Of a stretch of 46,020 bases of DNA, positions 34,412 through 43,640 are shown in pieces; within the stretch, counting starts at the first letter, position 1, and each line of letters starts with the position of its first letter. Both the position numbers and the translations under genes were made by a program. Source of the stretch: Prochlorococcus sp. AG-311-D23 (GTDB lineage Bacteria > Cyanobacteriota > Cyanobacteriia > PCC-6307 > Cyanobiaceae); assembly GCA_003284445.1 (NCBI GenBank), contig QBVH01000011.1, forward strand, positions 1 through 46,020, given 5' to 3'. The notes beneath the pieces were generated by a model. It was given only the letters and a program-made list of their open reading frames with translations, was not told the origin of the DNA and made no database searches.

Positions 34412-34876
34412 TTGATTAGCCGTACTCTATATGAACAAAGAATCGGACAATTTCAAAAAAAGAAGTTGTCTACGGAATTGTTAAACAGTGTTTTTTCCAC
34501 AAAACAGGTTCAAAGAAAATTTCCAATCCAAGCTGCTCTTCATATCGTTTTAGATGGTGCATTGGTAGGCATGCTCATAACAGTGTCAATAATGTCATCA
34601 GTAGCTCTGCACTCTCAATATTTGTGGACTAAGTCTTTTACTAAACTTGAAACTACTAGAGACTTGAACCGAAGGATTTTGGAATCTACATCAATCCTTG
34701 AAAGTTATTTATTGAAAAATGAAACCTTGTCTAGAAATTTAGTTCCTACTAAAGCGGAAGATCTTATATATGTGGATAGACCAAAACTAGAAGAAACTAA
34801 AAAAATATTCGATGTGACATTTAAAAGTAGATTTTTAGAGAAAATATCTTCTTTTCCCATTAAAGCAGGTTATTAA
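34412..34876 (+). CDS. small bitopic membrane protein, candidate FtsL-like divisome subunit
   Basis: The 154-residue protein has a basic cytoplasmic N-terminus (1-43), a single membrane span at about 44-66 (IVLDGALVGMLITVSIMSSV) and then a helical, coiled-coil-like segment (about 76-108, KLETTRDLNRRILESTSIL) followed by a short C-terminal domain. Size, topology and position match FtsL: in many bacteria ftsL lies directly before ftsI, and here ftsI begins 8 bases after this stop. Sequence similarity to FtsL is not obvious, as is usual for that family. The start is TTG 34412, without a clear ribosome site. The role is inferred from context. Confidence 0.6.
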   Translation: MISRTLYEQRIGQFQKKKLSTELLNSVFSTKQVQRKFPIQAALHIVLDGALVGMLITVSIMSSVALHSQYLWTKSFTKLETTRDLNRRILESTSILESYLLKNETLSRNLVPTKAEDLIYVDRPKLEETKKIFDVTFKSRFLEKISSFPIKAGY

Positions 34877-34884
34877 AAATTCCC

Positions 34885-36681
34885 ATGAGAAGTTCTGATC
34901 ATAGAAAGACGAGAAAGACTTTTAAATCAAAAACTCTTTCGCCCCTATCTCAGTCCAGGTTTAGAATTATCTTTGTTTTATTATGCCTTGGACTTGGGGG
35001 ACTTTTTTTTAGGGTAGGTTGGCTTCAGCTATTTCAGTCTGATCAATTACGAGCTCTTGCACGCAAAGTACAAACAGAACAAAAGATTCCTTTGGGGACA
35101 CGTCGATCTATTTTAGATAGAAATGGAAAGCTTGTCGCAATAGATGAGAGACGTTTTAAAATTTGGGCTCATCCTAGGTATTTTAATTTTCCTGGTGATT
35201 CATCTAGGACAGTACGTAAACCAGTCGAAGTGGCAAAGCTTCTTTCTGTGCCACTATCGAAAAGTGTTGATGAGATTTTAAAGAAATTAGGAAATTATTC
35301 TTCAGGGGTAAAACTTGCTGAGGGGGTTACGCCCGAGCAAGCTAATGCAATTAAGAAACTTGGAATAAGTGGGATTGATTTGGAGGTGTATCCTCAAAGG
35401 GTTTATCCTCACGGGTCACTTTTTGCAAATGTAGTTGGTTTTTTGGATTTAGAAAGAAAACCTCAGGCTGGGTTGGAATTAAGTTTAGATAGTGATCTAA
35501 AGCGTCTAGAAAAAGCAAGTGTAATCAGAAGAGGAGCTGATGGAACACCTTTGCCTACAGGTGTTAAACGTGGTGTCTTTGATGAAGATCAACTAAGTCT
35601 CCAACTAACTTTAGATGTAAGGCTTCAAGAAGTTGCCATTAAAGAAATAAGTAAGCAAGTAAAGAAGTGGAATGCAAAAAAAGGTGTGGTCATCGTAATG
35701 GATATAAATACAGGAGAACTTCTGGCATTGGCTTCTACGCCAACTTATGATCCTAATAAATATTGGGATTATTCTCCATCTCTTTTTAAAGAGTGGTCAG
35801 TGCAAGAATTATTTGAACCTGGTTCTACCTTTAAGCCAATTAACTTGGCATTGGCATTGGAGGAGGGGGTTATAAGTCCTCATGGAGAAGTGAATGATGA
35901 TGGTCTGGTTACAGTAGGAGGATGGCCTCTCTCTAATTGGGATCGGAGACCTAACGGGGTATTGACTTTCCCTGAAGTGTTACAAGTCTCAAGCAATGTA
36001 GGTATGGTTAAGATTATGAATAAAGTGAATGCGAGTAATTACTGGCAATGGTTAAGGCGCTTAGGTATTGATGAGAGCCCAGAAACTGATCTTCCAGGAG
36101 CAGTTTCTGGGCAAATAAAATCAAAGCAGACTTTTGTAAATCAACCGATAGAACCTGCGGTAACCTCCTTTGGTCAAGGCTTTTCCATTACTCCGCTTAA
36201 ACTAGCTCAATTGCATGCTTTGATTGCAAATGGAGGCAAACTTGTGACGCCTCATATCACTAAAGGCCTGAAAGGTGATTATGAGTCGTATTTCAATACT
36301 CCTTCAGAACCTAAGCAAATTTTATCTCCTGAGGTCACCAATACCGTTCTTGGATGGATGGAAACAGTTGTGTCATTTTACGATGAAAGTGGTATTGAGT
36401 TAGCTGTTCCTGGTTATCGAATTGGAGGGAAAACAGGGACGGCACAAAAATCGCAGGATGGTTTTAACTATAATTCTAAAATTTGTAGTTTTGTTGCAAG
36501 TCTTCCTATTGATGCCCCTCGTTATGTCGTTTTAGCAGTAATCGATGAACCCCAAAAGCCAAATGCCTATGGATCAACAGTGGCTCTCCCTGTGGCAAAA
36601 AAAATTATTGAGACTTTGCTTGTGATAGAAAAAATCCCTCCAAGTATTTCTAAAAAAGAACATTTGGCTATCAAAAGCTAA
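34885..36681 (+). CDS. ftsI: peptidoglycan transpeptidase FtsI (PBP2B/PBP3 type)
   Basis: The 598-residue bitopic class B penicillin-binding protein makes septal peptidoglycan crosslinks. A membrane anchor lies at about 26-46, then the dimerisation domain (TRRSILDRNGKLVAIDE) and the transpeptidase domain. That domain has the Ser-nucleophile box EPGSTFKPINLAL, SSN in QVSSNVGMV, and KTG in GGKTGTAQKS. All three active-site boxes are intact and length is normal. The upstream small membrane protein (8 bases away) is probably coupled to it; transaldolase follows 92 bases later. Confidence 0.95.
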   Translation: MRSSDHRKTRKTFKSKTLSPLSQSRFRIIFVLLCLGLGGLFFRVGWLQLFQSDQLRALARKVQTEQKIPLGTRRSILDRNGKLVAIDERRFKIWAHPRYFNFPGDSSRTVRKPVEVAKLLSVPLSKSVDEILKKLGNYSSGVKLAEGVTPEQANAIKKLGISGIDLEVYPQRVYPHGSLFANVVGFLDLERKPQAGLELSLDSDLKRLEKASVIRRGADGTPLPTGVKRGVFDEDQLSLQLTLDVRLQEVAIKEISKQVKKWNAKKGVVIVMDINTGELLALASTPTYDPNKYWDYSPSLFKEWSVQELFEPGSTFKPINLALALEEGVISPHGEVNDDGLVTVGGWPLSNWDRRPNGVLTFPEVLQVSSNVGMVKIMNKVNASNYWQWLRRLGIDESPETDLPGAVSGQIKSKQTFVNQPIEPAVTSFGQGFSITPLKLAQLHALIANGGKLVTPHITKGLKGDYESYFNTPSEPKQILSPEVTNTVLGWMETVVSFYDESGIELAVPGYRIGGKTGTAQKSQDGFNYNSKICSFVASLPIDAPRYVVLAVIDEPQKPNAYGSTVALPVAKKIIETLLVIEKIPPSISKKEHLAIKS

Positions 36682-36773
36682 GAGATGGCTAAATTTTTCC
36701 AAAAGTACTAATTAAAGGGTGAAATCTATAAAAAACATAGCTAGTCTATGACATATGAAAGACGTTTTTTATT

Positions 36774-37772
36774 ATGGAATCCCTTCTTAATCAGCTATCT
36801 TCAATGACTGTGGTGGTTGCTGATACTGGTGATCTTGAAGCGATCAAAAAATTTCATCCCAGAGACGCTACAACAAATCCTTCTTTAATTCTGGCTGCTG
36901 CACAAATACCTGCTTATCAAAGTTTGATTGATGAAGCACTTACTACCTCAAGAGAAATGTTGGGGGCCAGCGCCTCTAAGACTGATGTGGTTAAGGAAGC
37001 TTTGGATGAACTTTGTGTTGTCTTTGGTAAAGAGATTTTAAAATTAATTCCTGGCCGTGTTTCAACAGAAGTTGATGCAAGGCTAAGTTTTGATACTGAA
37101 GCTACTATTGCAAAAGCAAGAAAAATAATTGCTAAGTATAATCAAGATGGTATTTCTAATGATCGTGTTTTAATCAAAATTGCTTCTACTTGGGAGGGAA
37201 TAAAAGCTGCTGAGGTATTAGAAAAAGAGAATATTCATTGCAACTTAACTTTATTGTTTAATTTTTATCAAGCAGTGGCTTGTGCTGAGGCAGGAGTAAC
37301 GCTTATTTCACCCTTTGTTGGAAGAATTTTAGATTGGTATAAATCTGCTACAGGAAGGGATTCTTATCCAGCGACTGAGGATCCAGGGGTAGTTTCTGTT
37401 ACTAAAATATTTAATTATTTCAAGTCAAATGGTTATAAGACAGAGGTCATGGGAGCAAGTTTCAGAAATATAGAGGAAATAACCGAGCTTGCAGGATGTG
37501 ATCTTTTGACGATTTCTCCCAAATTACTTCAGCAACTTAATGAAACATATTTGGACTTGCCAATAAAATTGAATGCACAAAAACCTTTAGTCATAGAAGA
37601 GAAAATACATCTAGATAAGACATCTTTTGAACTAATGATGGCTGGAGATAAAATGGCTACGGAAAAACTTGATGATGGAATTAGCGGTTTTAGTAAAGCA
37701 ATTGATAAATTAGAAAATCAATTGAACGAAAGACTTGAGTTGATTGAAGGAGGAGTTGCCTTAACTCTTTGA
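36774..37772 (+). CDS. tal: transaldolase
   Basis: The 332-residue class I aldolase of the pentose phosphate pathway transfers dihydroxyacetone units. It has [35 protein letters not shown], the Schiff-base lysine in [35 protein letters not shown], and the C-terminal [18 protein letters not shown]. In cyanobacteria this gene supports the oxidative pentose phosphate pathway at night; cyanophages often carry a shorter talC version, but this full-length host type is not that. The 3' end overlaps the convergent oxidoreductase gene by 12 bases. Confidence 0.96.
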   Translation: MESLLNQLSSMTVVVADTGDLEAIKKFHPRDATTNPSLILAAAQIPAYQSLIDEALTTSREMLGASASKTDVVKEALDELCVVFGKEILKLIPGRVSTEVDARLSFDTEATIAKARKIIAKYNQDGISNDRVLIKIASTWEGIKAAEVLEKENIHCNLTLLFNFYQAVACAEAGVTLISPFVGRILDWYKSATGRDSYPATEDPGVVSVTKIFNYFKSNGYKTEVMGASFRNIEEITELAGCDLLTISPKLLQQLNETYLDLPIKLNAQKPLVIEEKIHLDKTSFELMMAGDKMATEKLDDGISGFSKAIDKLENQLNERLELIEGGVALTL

Positions 37773-38906
37773 TCTTTGATTTTGAAAGAGTAATCTCTTG
37801 ATTACTCTTTTTGCAATGTCTTCATAACTCATTTCACCTGAAAGAATTTGTGCAATTCTTTTTGGAGCAGTTGGCCTTTTTACACCTATTTGGTATCCAA
37901 CTTTAGGAAAACGATAAAAAACTTGAGAAATTCTTTTCCCCCAAGCCATCGAATTCCCCCAATTTCTTTGCACAGTTTTTGTATATACATCTAAACAATT
38001 CACTTCTCCATCTAGCCAATAAATAAGGCTTTTTGCCGCTTCAAATCCACTCATTAAAGCGGGCCTTAATCCCTCCGCTAAAAAGGGATCACATAATGAG
38101 GCAGCATCGCCAACCAGAAGAATTCCTTCCCCGTTTAATTTACTGTGGCCGTTCCATATTCTTAGTTTTTTGTTATGACCAATTACTTCAGAAGGGTTAA
38201 AACCCAAAGCAGGAAGAAATGATTTAAGTATGTCATTAACTGGAAGAGAATTCTTGTTATCTAAAAAAGTTCCCATCCCAATATTTACTTCATTTTTTAA
38301 TGGAAAGGCCCATACAAATCCATTTTTTAATAGGCCAAATTCGAATCTAGCAGTTTCATTCCCTAAATTCCCCCTCCTCTTGATTCTCCCTGAGAAAGTG
38401 GATGCAAATTTTTGTTGACTTGGACCTAAATTAAAAGCTTTAGGCCATGGCGATTGAGAACCATCAGCAATAACAACTGCTCTTGCCTCTATTTGTCTCC
38501 CATCAAGAGCCGTAATATACCAGACATTAGATTTTTTTTTTATATCGACTACATTAAAATTAGTCAATAAATTACAACCAGAATTTAGTGCTTGATCTAA
38601 TAAGAATGAATCAAGTTTTTCTCGTTTAACTATCCAAAAGGGAGAAGACCCAGAGAGCTCAGCGACAACTTTGTCGGTATTGCGCCAACTAAACTCTACA
38701 TTTGTTATTACTTCATCAACTATTGGCAAAAGTTTAAAAGGAAACCAATTTTGCACTGCAGCAGACATTCCACCCCCGCAAATTTTCTCTGGAGAAGAAA
38801 TATTTTTTTCAAGAATACAAACCTTTTTACTTTTACTAGCCAGATGAAATGCTGTAGTCGTACCTGATGCTCCCCCTCCAATAATGGCAACATCTATGAG
38901 GGTCAA
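37761..38906 (-). CDS. FAD-dependent oxidoreductase, geranylgeranyl-reductase-like
   Basis: The 381-residue flavoprotein has an N-terminal FAD motif ([19 protein letters not shown]), an [12 protein letters not shown] segment typical of the geranylgeranyl reductase (ChlP/GGR) family, and a second FAD contact [19 protein letters not shown]. It is shorter and more divergent than ChlP proper, which is a separate cyanobacterial gene, so the substrate is not clear; a terpenoid or quinone reduction is likely. The start is TTG 38906, overlapping the frr stop by 4 bases (TTGA), which indicates coupled expression. Confidence 0.85.
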   Translation of the reverse strand: MTLIDVAIIGGGASGTTTAFHLASKSKKVCILEKNISSPEKICGGGMSAAVQNWFPFKLLPIVDEVITNVEFSWRNTDKVVAELSGSSPFWIVKREKLDSFLLDQALNSGCNLLTNFNVVDIKKKSNVWYITALDGRQIEARAVVIADGSQSPWPKAFNLGPSQQKFASTFSGRIKRRGNLGNETARFEFGLLKNGFVWAFPLKNEVNIGMGTFLDNKNSLPVNDILKSFLPALGFNPSEVIGHNKKLRIWNGHSKLNGEGILLVGDAASLCDPFLAEGLRPALMSGFEAAKSLIYWLDGEVNCLDVYTKTVQRNWGNSMAWGKRISQVFYRFPKVGYQIGVKRPTAPKRIAQILSGEMSYEDIAKRVIKRLLFQNQRSKS

Positions 38907-39451
38907 ACTTTTAAAATCTCAGCTTCTTTTTCTGAAAGTTTTTTTTCAATATCTTTAATAAATTTATCTGTCTCTTTCTGAATTGTTTCTTGTTCATCTC
39001 TGCTTTGATCTTCGGAAAGATCACCATCCTTTTCAGATCTTTTGACTCTATCTATTGCTTCACGGCGTATATTTCTTAGGGCAACTTTTCCTTCCTCTGC
39101 ATACTTGGATGCGAGTTTGCAAAATTCTTTTCTACGCTCTTCAGTCAATGGTGGAACATTTATACGAATTATCTTGCCATCATTATTTGGTGTAAAACCT
39201 AGATCACTTGTTGCAATTGCTTTTTCGATGGAAGCTAATGAGCTTAAGTCGAAGGGTTGAATTGCAATTGTTTGAGAGTCAGGAGTAGTGATAGTTGCGA
39301 GAGATTTTAGGGGAGTTTCAGCCCCGTAATATTCAACTGATATTCTGTCTAACAAAGATGTATTTGCCCTTCCCGTCCTGATGGTATTAAAATTCCTCTG
39401 AGCTGCTTCTACAGATTTGCTCATTGTGGTCTTTAGCTCTTGGTTTGACAT
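38903..39451 (-). CDS. frr: ribosome recycling factor
   Basis: The 182-residue protein splits terminated ribosomes together with EF-G. It shows the N-terminal helix with [17 protein letters not shown], the middle domain [14 protein letters not shown]...[10 protein letters not shown], and the long C-terminal helices ([38 protein letters not shown]). Length matches the family. It lies 51 bases downstream of pyrH, the common bacterial order, and overlaps the oxidoreductase start at its 3' end. Confidence 0.97.
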   Translation of the reverse strand: MSNQELKTTMSKSVEAAQRNFNTIRTGRANTSLLDRISVEYYGAETPLKSLATITTPDSQTIAIQPFDLSSLASIEKAIATSDLGFTPNNDGKIIRINVPPLTEERRKEFCKLASKYAEEGKVALRNIRREAIDRVKRSEKDGDLSEDQSRDEQETIQKETDKFIKDIEKKLSEKEAEILKV

Positions 39452-39502
39452 TCAGAAAAGTTATTGCAAATTGATTTTTAAAAAGCTTAAAAAAGTTTAG
39501 TT

Positions 39503-40216
39503 TTAACTTGAATTGGAAATTCTTGATCCAATTGGTTGGCCAGAAATAGCTTTAGCGATATTTCCAGGTTGAAAAATATTAAACACAACTATTGGGATTT
39601 TATTATCTTTGCAAAGAGCAATAGCAGTGCTATCCATTACTCCTATTTCGTTAGCTAATACATCTTGAAAGGTGAGATTTTCATATTTAATAGCATCAGT
39701 GAATTTTTTTGGATCTCGATCGTAAACCCCATCAACTTTCGTAGCTTTGAAAACAACTTCGGCGTTAATTTCAGCGGCCCTAAGTGCAGCAGTGGTATCA
39801 GTTGTAAAAAATGGATTGCCGCACCCACCTCCAAAAACTACTACTCTTCCTTTTTCAAGATGTCTTATTGCTCTTCTTCTTATGTACGGTTCTGCAATCT
39901 GTTGCATGTCTATAGCAGATTGAACTCTTGTAGGTACTCCAGCTCTTTCTAATCCATCTTGAAGTGTAATTGCATTCATTACAGTTGCAAGCATCCCTAC
40001 ATAGTCAGCAGTGGCTCGATCCATTCCTGCCGCTGATCCTTTTAGACCTCTAAAAATATTTCCACCACCTACAACAATTGCTATTTGCGTGCCATTATCA
40101 ACCACTTTCGAAACATCCTTGGCAATTGATTGAACAATTTCAGGGTCAATCCCATAAGGTTTATCTCCCATAAGAGCTTCACCACTGAGTTTTATGAGTG
40201 CTCTAGAGTATGTCAT
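39503..40216 (-). CDS. pyrH: UMP kinase
   Basis: The 237-residue hexameric UMP kinase of pyrimidine synthesis starts at ATG 40214-40216 ([17 protein letters not shown]); the frame reaches back ten codons further but the family starts here. Features: [63 protein letters not shown], and [20 protein letters not shown]. It lies upstream of frr, the conserved pyrH-frr pair. Confidence 0.97.
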   Translation of the reverse strand: MTYSRALIKLSGEALMGDKPYGIDPEIVQSIAKDVSKVVDNGTQIAIVVGGGNIFRGLKGSAAGMDRATADYVGMLATVMNAITLQDGLERAGVPTRVQSAIDMQQIAEPYIRRRAIRHLEKGRVVVFGGGCGNPFFTTDTTAALRAAEINAEVVFKATKVDGVYDRDPKKFTDAIKYENLTFQDVLANEIGVMDSTAIALCKDNKIPIVVFNIFQPGNIAKAISGQPIGSRISNSS

Positions 40217-40313
40217 TAAAAATTCATAACAATTTGACAGTAGCAAGTCCTGGGAGAACGTCTTGATATCTGTATTGGATCCCTTGCGATGGAAATATTT
40301 TTAAGATTAAAGA

Positions 40314-41006
40314 TTAATATTCAATTCCTTCTTGTGCTTTTATTCCTTGCTCTCTAAAGGGGTGGTGGATTAATTTCATTTCTGTTACGAGATCAGCTGA
40401 ATCGATTAGTTTTTCTGAGGCTCCTCTTCCAGTCAAGACTATGTGTGTAAGTTCTGGACGCATATTTATGCCATTTATAATTTCATCTTCATCTATATAT
40501 CCAAGTTTAATTGCAACAATGATCTCGTCTAAAATTACAAGTTTATAATTTGGGTCTTTAATATATGAGACCGCCTTACTCCAGCTTGACTCAACTAAAT
40601 TTATATCTCTATTTCTATCTTGTGTTTCCCATGTGAACCCTTCGCCACATGCATGAAACTTTAAGTTATCCCCAAATATTTTTAAAGCTAATGACTCGCC
40701 TGGTTCCCATCCACCTTTGATAAATTGAATTATTGCAACTTTGTGGTTATGGCCAATAGTTCTTAATCCCATCCCAAGAGCTGCTGTAGTTTTACCTTTA
40801 CCTTGACCGGTATTGACTATTATTAGACCTTTTTCTTTTTTTCTTTCTTTTAATCTTTGTGTTTGAACTTCTTTCCTCTTTTTCATCCGTTCTCGATATT
40901 TTTCATCAGAAATATTTGGTATTAAATTACCACCCATTCCTATTTTTTCGGCACTCTTATCTAGGTTATTAAGTCTTGAATCCTTTTTAGAGGTTTTATT
41001 TTTCAT
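40314..41006 (-). CDS. cobO: cob(I)yrinic acid a,c-diamide adenosyltransferase
   Basis: The 230-residue CobA/CobO/BtuR-type adenosyltransferase adds the adenosyl group to cobalamin intermediates. The P-loop is NTGQGKGKTTAALGMGLR; other features are AIIQFIKGGWEPGE, KFHACGEGFTWETQD, LVILDEIIVAI, HIVLTGRGASEKLID and a C-terminal REQGIKAQEGIEY, which is characteristic. The first 55 residues are a basic, polar extension. It is on the minus strand between the recombinase gene and pyrH. Together with cobK it shows that this organism makes or remodels cobalamin. Confidence 0.95.
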   Translation of the reverse strand: MKNKTSKKDSRLNNLDKSAEKIGMGGNLIPNISDEKYRERMKKRKEVQTQRLKERKKEKGLIIVNTGQGKGKTTAALGMGLRTIGHNHKVAIIQFIKGGWEPGESLALKIFGDNLKFHACGEGFTWETQDRNRDINLVESSWSKAVSYIKDPNYKLVILDEIIVAIKLGYIDEDEIINGINMRPELTHIVLTGRGASEKLIDSADLVTEMKLIHHPFREQGIKAQEGIEY

Positions 41007-41087
41007 TTCCTTTGCTTAAATTAAATAAGTTAATAAAAGAATAATTTTAAAAAAAAATATAGCTATAAATATTAATTATTCTTCTTG

Positions 41088-42248
41088 TTAATATTTGACT
41101 CTAGATAGAGCACTATCGACAGCAATTTGCTGATCTCTTCTTGTTATCCAATGATGATAGGTTTTTGTATGTATTGACACTGAGTGTCCCATCATTTTTG
41201 CAGCTACAGTATTAGGTAGGCCTATTAAGATGGTCCTAACTGCCCATGCATGTCTTAAATCATAGGGGGTAAAAGATATTTTGTATCTTCTGAATTGTTC
41301 AGATACTCTTCTTCCGATATGTTGAAGAGTTGTCTCTTTTAGGTCTGTTTTAATAACGGGAAGTAAATCTAAAGTATCAGTTATGTTTTCCAGCTCAAAT
41401 AAACCAACCCAATCAGGATGAAATGGCCAAACTTGATGCTCTCCTGTTTTCGTATTTGGGAAAACTCGGAGTATTTTATCCCCACCTTTTTTTAAACAAG
41501 ATAAGTCACTAAAAAAGACTTCATGATTTCTAAGCCCATAGGTTGCCATTAACCCAAAAACAAATCTCCATTTTGGATTTGGTATTAATTGAAAGCTATT
41601 AATAATTTCTTCATCACTTGGTAATTTTCTGAAATTTGATTCGTGTATTCCATAACCACTTTGAAGTTGTTTCCAGTTCTTGGGTAGCTCTAATTTGATG
41701 TGTCTAGCTAAAGCACTTAAAGCAATTCCACATTGTTGCCTGCTCCTTGTATTTTCTTTGTAACTTAAAAGGATTTTCACTAGTAGCTGCTCGTTTAATT
41801 TAAGAGTAGATTTATGACTTACCCCAATTAATCTGTTCAAATATGGTTTGTAAGCAGATTGCCAAGTGCTGATCATTCCTGCGGATGACTTGCTTCTAGA
41901 TGTATCAGAAAAAAATTGTCTTTTAAAGCTTTCTATTTCATTGCTTATTACTGTTTTATCAGTTTTTGTTGATGAGATGGCTTTTTCTTTAATCCAATTA
42001 GACCAACAAAATTGATTTTTTTTAAGTTGAAAATCAATCAATTCTATGGCTTTCCTAGCCTCTTCTAGACCATTAATGTCGTATGGAAGTTTCAGACTTA
42101 TTCTTTGAACTTTAGAAAGTTTATTAGATTTCTTATCTGGCAAAGAGCCGCGAATGTTTAAAACTTTACCCCTTTTCTCAATTCTTAGATTGATTCCCTT
42201 TGATTCAAGGTTTTGGTTGATATCTAGTAACTTTTGATTCTCGTCCAT
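41088..42248 (-). CDS. tyrosine recombinase / phage-integrase-family protein
   Basis: The 386-residue protein has an N-terminal core-binding-like region and a C-terminal catalytic domain. The visible catalytic residues are Arg240 (YGLRNHE), a Lys at 267 in FPNTKTGEH, Arg332 in YDLRHAW, His355 (MGHS) and the nucleophile Tyr364 (TKTYHHW). At the box normally written HxxR the His is Tyr329 (YDLR), a tolerated variant in the family. Residues 20-60 look like an AP2-like or SAM-like N-terminus. No att repeats or phage genes are next to it; hemH and cobO are. It resembles integrase-like genes that are fixed in picocyanobacteria, so a housekeeping role is possible. Confidence 0.85.
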   Translation of the reverse strand: MDENQKLLDINQNLESKGINLRIEKRGKVLNIRGSLPDKKSNKLSKVQRISLKLPYDINGLEEARKAIELIDFQLKKNQFCWSNWIKEKAISSTKTDKTVISNEIESFKRQFFSDTSRSKSSAGMISTWQSAYKPYLNRLIGVSHKSTLKLNEQLLVKILLSYKENTRSRQQCGIALSALARHIKLELPKNWKQLQSGYGIHESNFRKLPSDEEIINSFQLIPNPKWRFVFGLMATYGLRNHEVFFSDLSCLKKGGDKILRVFPNTKTGEHQVWPFHPDWVGLFELENITDTLDLLPVIKTDLKETTLQHIGRRVSEQFRRYKISFTPYDLRHAWAVRTILIGLPNTVAAKMMGHSVSIHTKTYHHWITRRDQQIAVDSALSRVKY

Positions 42249-42319
42249 GATCCTGTAAATTTAGCTAGCTTTACTTTGATAATGTTTTGTATAACCTTTT
42301 ATAAGGAGTTTTTTCTAAA

Positions 42320-43495
42320 ATGGCTCGGGTTGGTGTCCTCTTATTAAATCTCGGAGGTCCTGAGAGGATTAAGGACGTGGGACCATTTTTGTATAATTTA
42401 TTTTCTGATCCAGAGATAATTCGTTTACCAGTTCCTGCTTTTCAAAAACCTCTGGCTTGGCTCATAAGCTTATTAAGGAGTAGTAAATCACAAGAGGCTT
42501 ATAGATCAATTGGAGGTGGATCACCTTTACGTCGTATTACCGAGCAGCAGGCAAGAGAACTCCAAAGCTATCTTAGAAATATAGGAATAGACGCAACAAC
42601 ATATGTTGCGATGAGGTATTGGCATCCATTTACTGAGTCAGCTGTGGCGGATATGAAGGCTGACGGAGTTAGCGAAGTTGTTGTTTTACCTCTTTATCCC
42701 CATTTTTCTATAAGTACAAGTGGATCCAGTTTTAGAGAATTGAAAAGGTTAAAAGATGGTGACGATGAGTTTGCAGAATTATCAATTCGTTGTATTCGAA
42801 GCTGGTTTGATCATCCAGCCTATGTTTCTTCAATGGCTGAATTAATTAAGAAACAGATCTTAGCTTGTGATTTACCCCAAGAGTCCCACGTTTTTTTTAC
42901 TGCACATGGTGTTCCTAAAAGCTATGTAGAAGAAGCCGGTGATCCTTACCAAGATCAAATACAGAACTGTTCGCTTTTGATTATTGACCAGCTAGAAAAT
43001 TCGCTTGGATTTAGCAATTCATTCTCACTTGCTTATCAAAGCAGAGTAGGGCCAGAAGAGTGGCTAAAACCATATACAGAAGAAGTATTAGAAAAGCTTG
43101 GAAAATCAGGCGTAAAGGAACTTGTCGTGGTCCCAATAAGTTTTGTGAGTGAGCATATTGAAACTCTCCAAGAGATTGATATTGAATACAAAGAAATTGC
43201 TCAGAAAAATGGAATTGTTAATTTTAAAAGAGTTCCAGCTCTTGATATCTATCCGTTGTTTATTGAAGGATTGGCAGATCTAGTTTCTTCTTGCTTAAAC
43301 GGCGAGGGGATTAGTTTGGAGGAAGCATCTAAATTGCCAGAAAGAGTAAAACTTTACCCTCAAGAGAAATGGCAATGGGGTTGGAATAACAGCTCTGAAG
43401 TTTGGAATGGAAGAGTTGCGATGATTGTTTTTCTTTGTTTTTTGATGGAATTAATAATTGGGAGTGGACCTTTACATCAATTAGGTTTGCTCTAG
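42320..43495 (+). CDS. hemH: ferrochelatase with C-terminal chlorophyll-binding (CAB/Hlip-like) domain
   Basis: The 391-residue protein inserts iron into protoporphyrin IX. The core has [20 protein letters not shown], the catalytic His in [23 protein letters not shown] and the conserved Glu in [11 protein letters not shown]. After about residue 345 comes an extension with [19 protein letters not shown], the ExxNxRxAM chlorophyll-binding helix shared with high-light-inducible proteins and found in cyanobacterial and plastid type-II ferrochelatases. That anchors it in the thylakoid and links haem supply to pigment status. A good ribosome site AAGGAG (42303-42308) precedes ATG 42320. It is divergent from the recombinase gene. 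Confidence 0.96.
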   Translation: MARVGVLLLNLGGPERIKDVGPFLYNLFSDPEIIRLPVPAFQKPLAWLISLLRSSKSQEAYRSIGGGSPLRRITEQQARELQSYLRNIGIDATTYVAMRYWHPFTESAVADMKADGVSEVVVLPLYPHFSISTSGSSFRELKRLKDGDDEFAELSIRCIRSWFDHPAYVSSMAELIKKQILACDLPQESHVFFTAHGVPKSYVEEAGDPYQDQIQNCSLLIIDQLENSLGFSNSFSLAYQSRVGPEEWLKPYTEEVLEKLGKSGVKELVVVPISFVSEHIETLQEIDIEYKEIAQKNGIVNFKRVPALDIYPLFIEGLADLVSSCLNGEGISLEEASKLPERVKLYPQEKWQWGWNNSSEVWNGRVAMIVFLCFLMELIIGSGPLHQLGLL

Positions 43496-43640
43496 AGAAT
43501 TAAAATAACTATTTGTATTGATTGGTTAAATAATAAGCTTGCTGATAAAACTTAGAGAATTTAATTAAATCTTTGCTTAATTTATTTTAATTGAAATTAT
43601 GCATACTAAGATTTATAGATAGTTTAAATTTTCTTCTGCC

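Noticed and set aside
36774-37772. Phage-derived transaldolase (talC)
   Set aside because: The protein is the full 332-residue host type; phage TalC proteins are much shorter.
37761-38906. ChlP (geranylgeranyl diphosphate reductase of chlorophyll synthesis)
   Set aside because: It belongs to the same superfamily but is more divergent than typical ChlP, so only the family is claimed.
39665-39952. A 95-residue ORF opposite pyrH
   Set aside because: pyrH is unmistakable on the minus strand; the plus-strand frame has an odd Ser/Cys/Tyr-rich composition and no start context.
41088-42248. Prophage or integrated island next to the recombinase gene
   Set aside because: Flanking genes are cobO and hemH; no capsid, portal, repressor, tRNA or direct repeat was seen.
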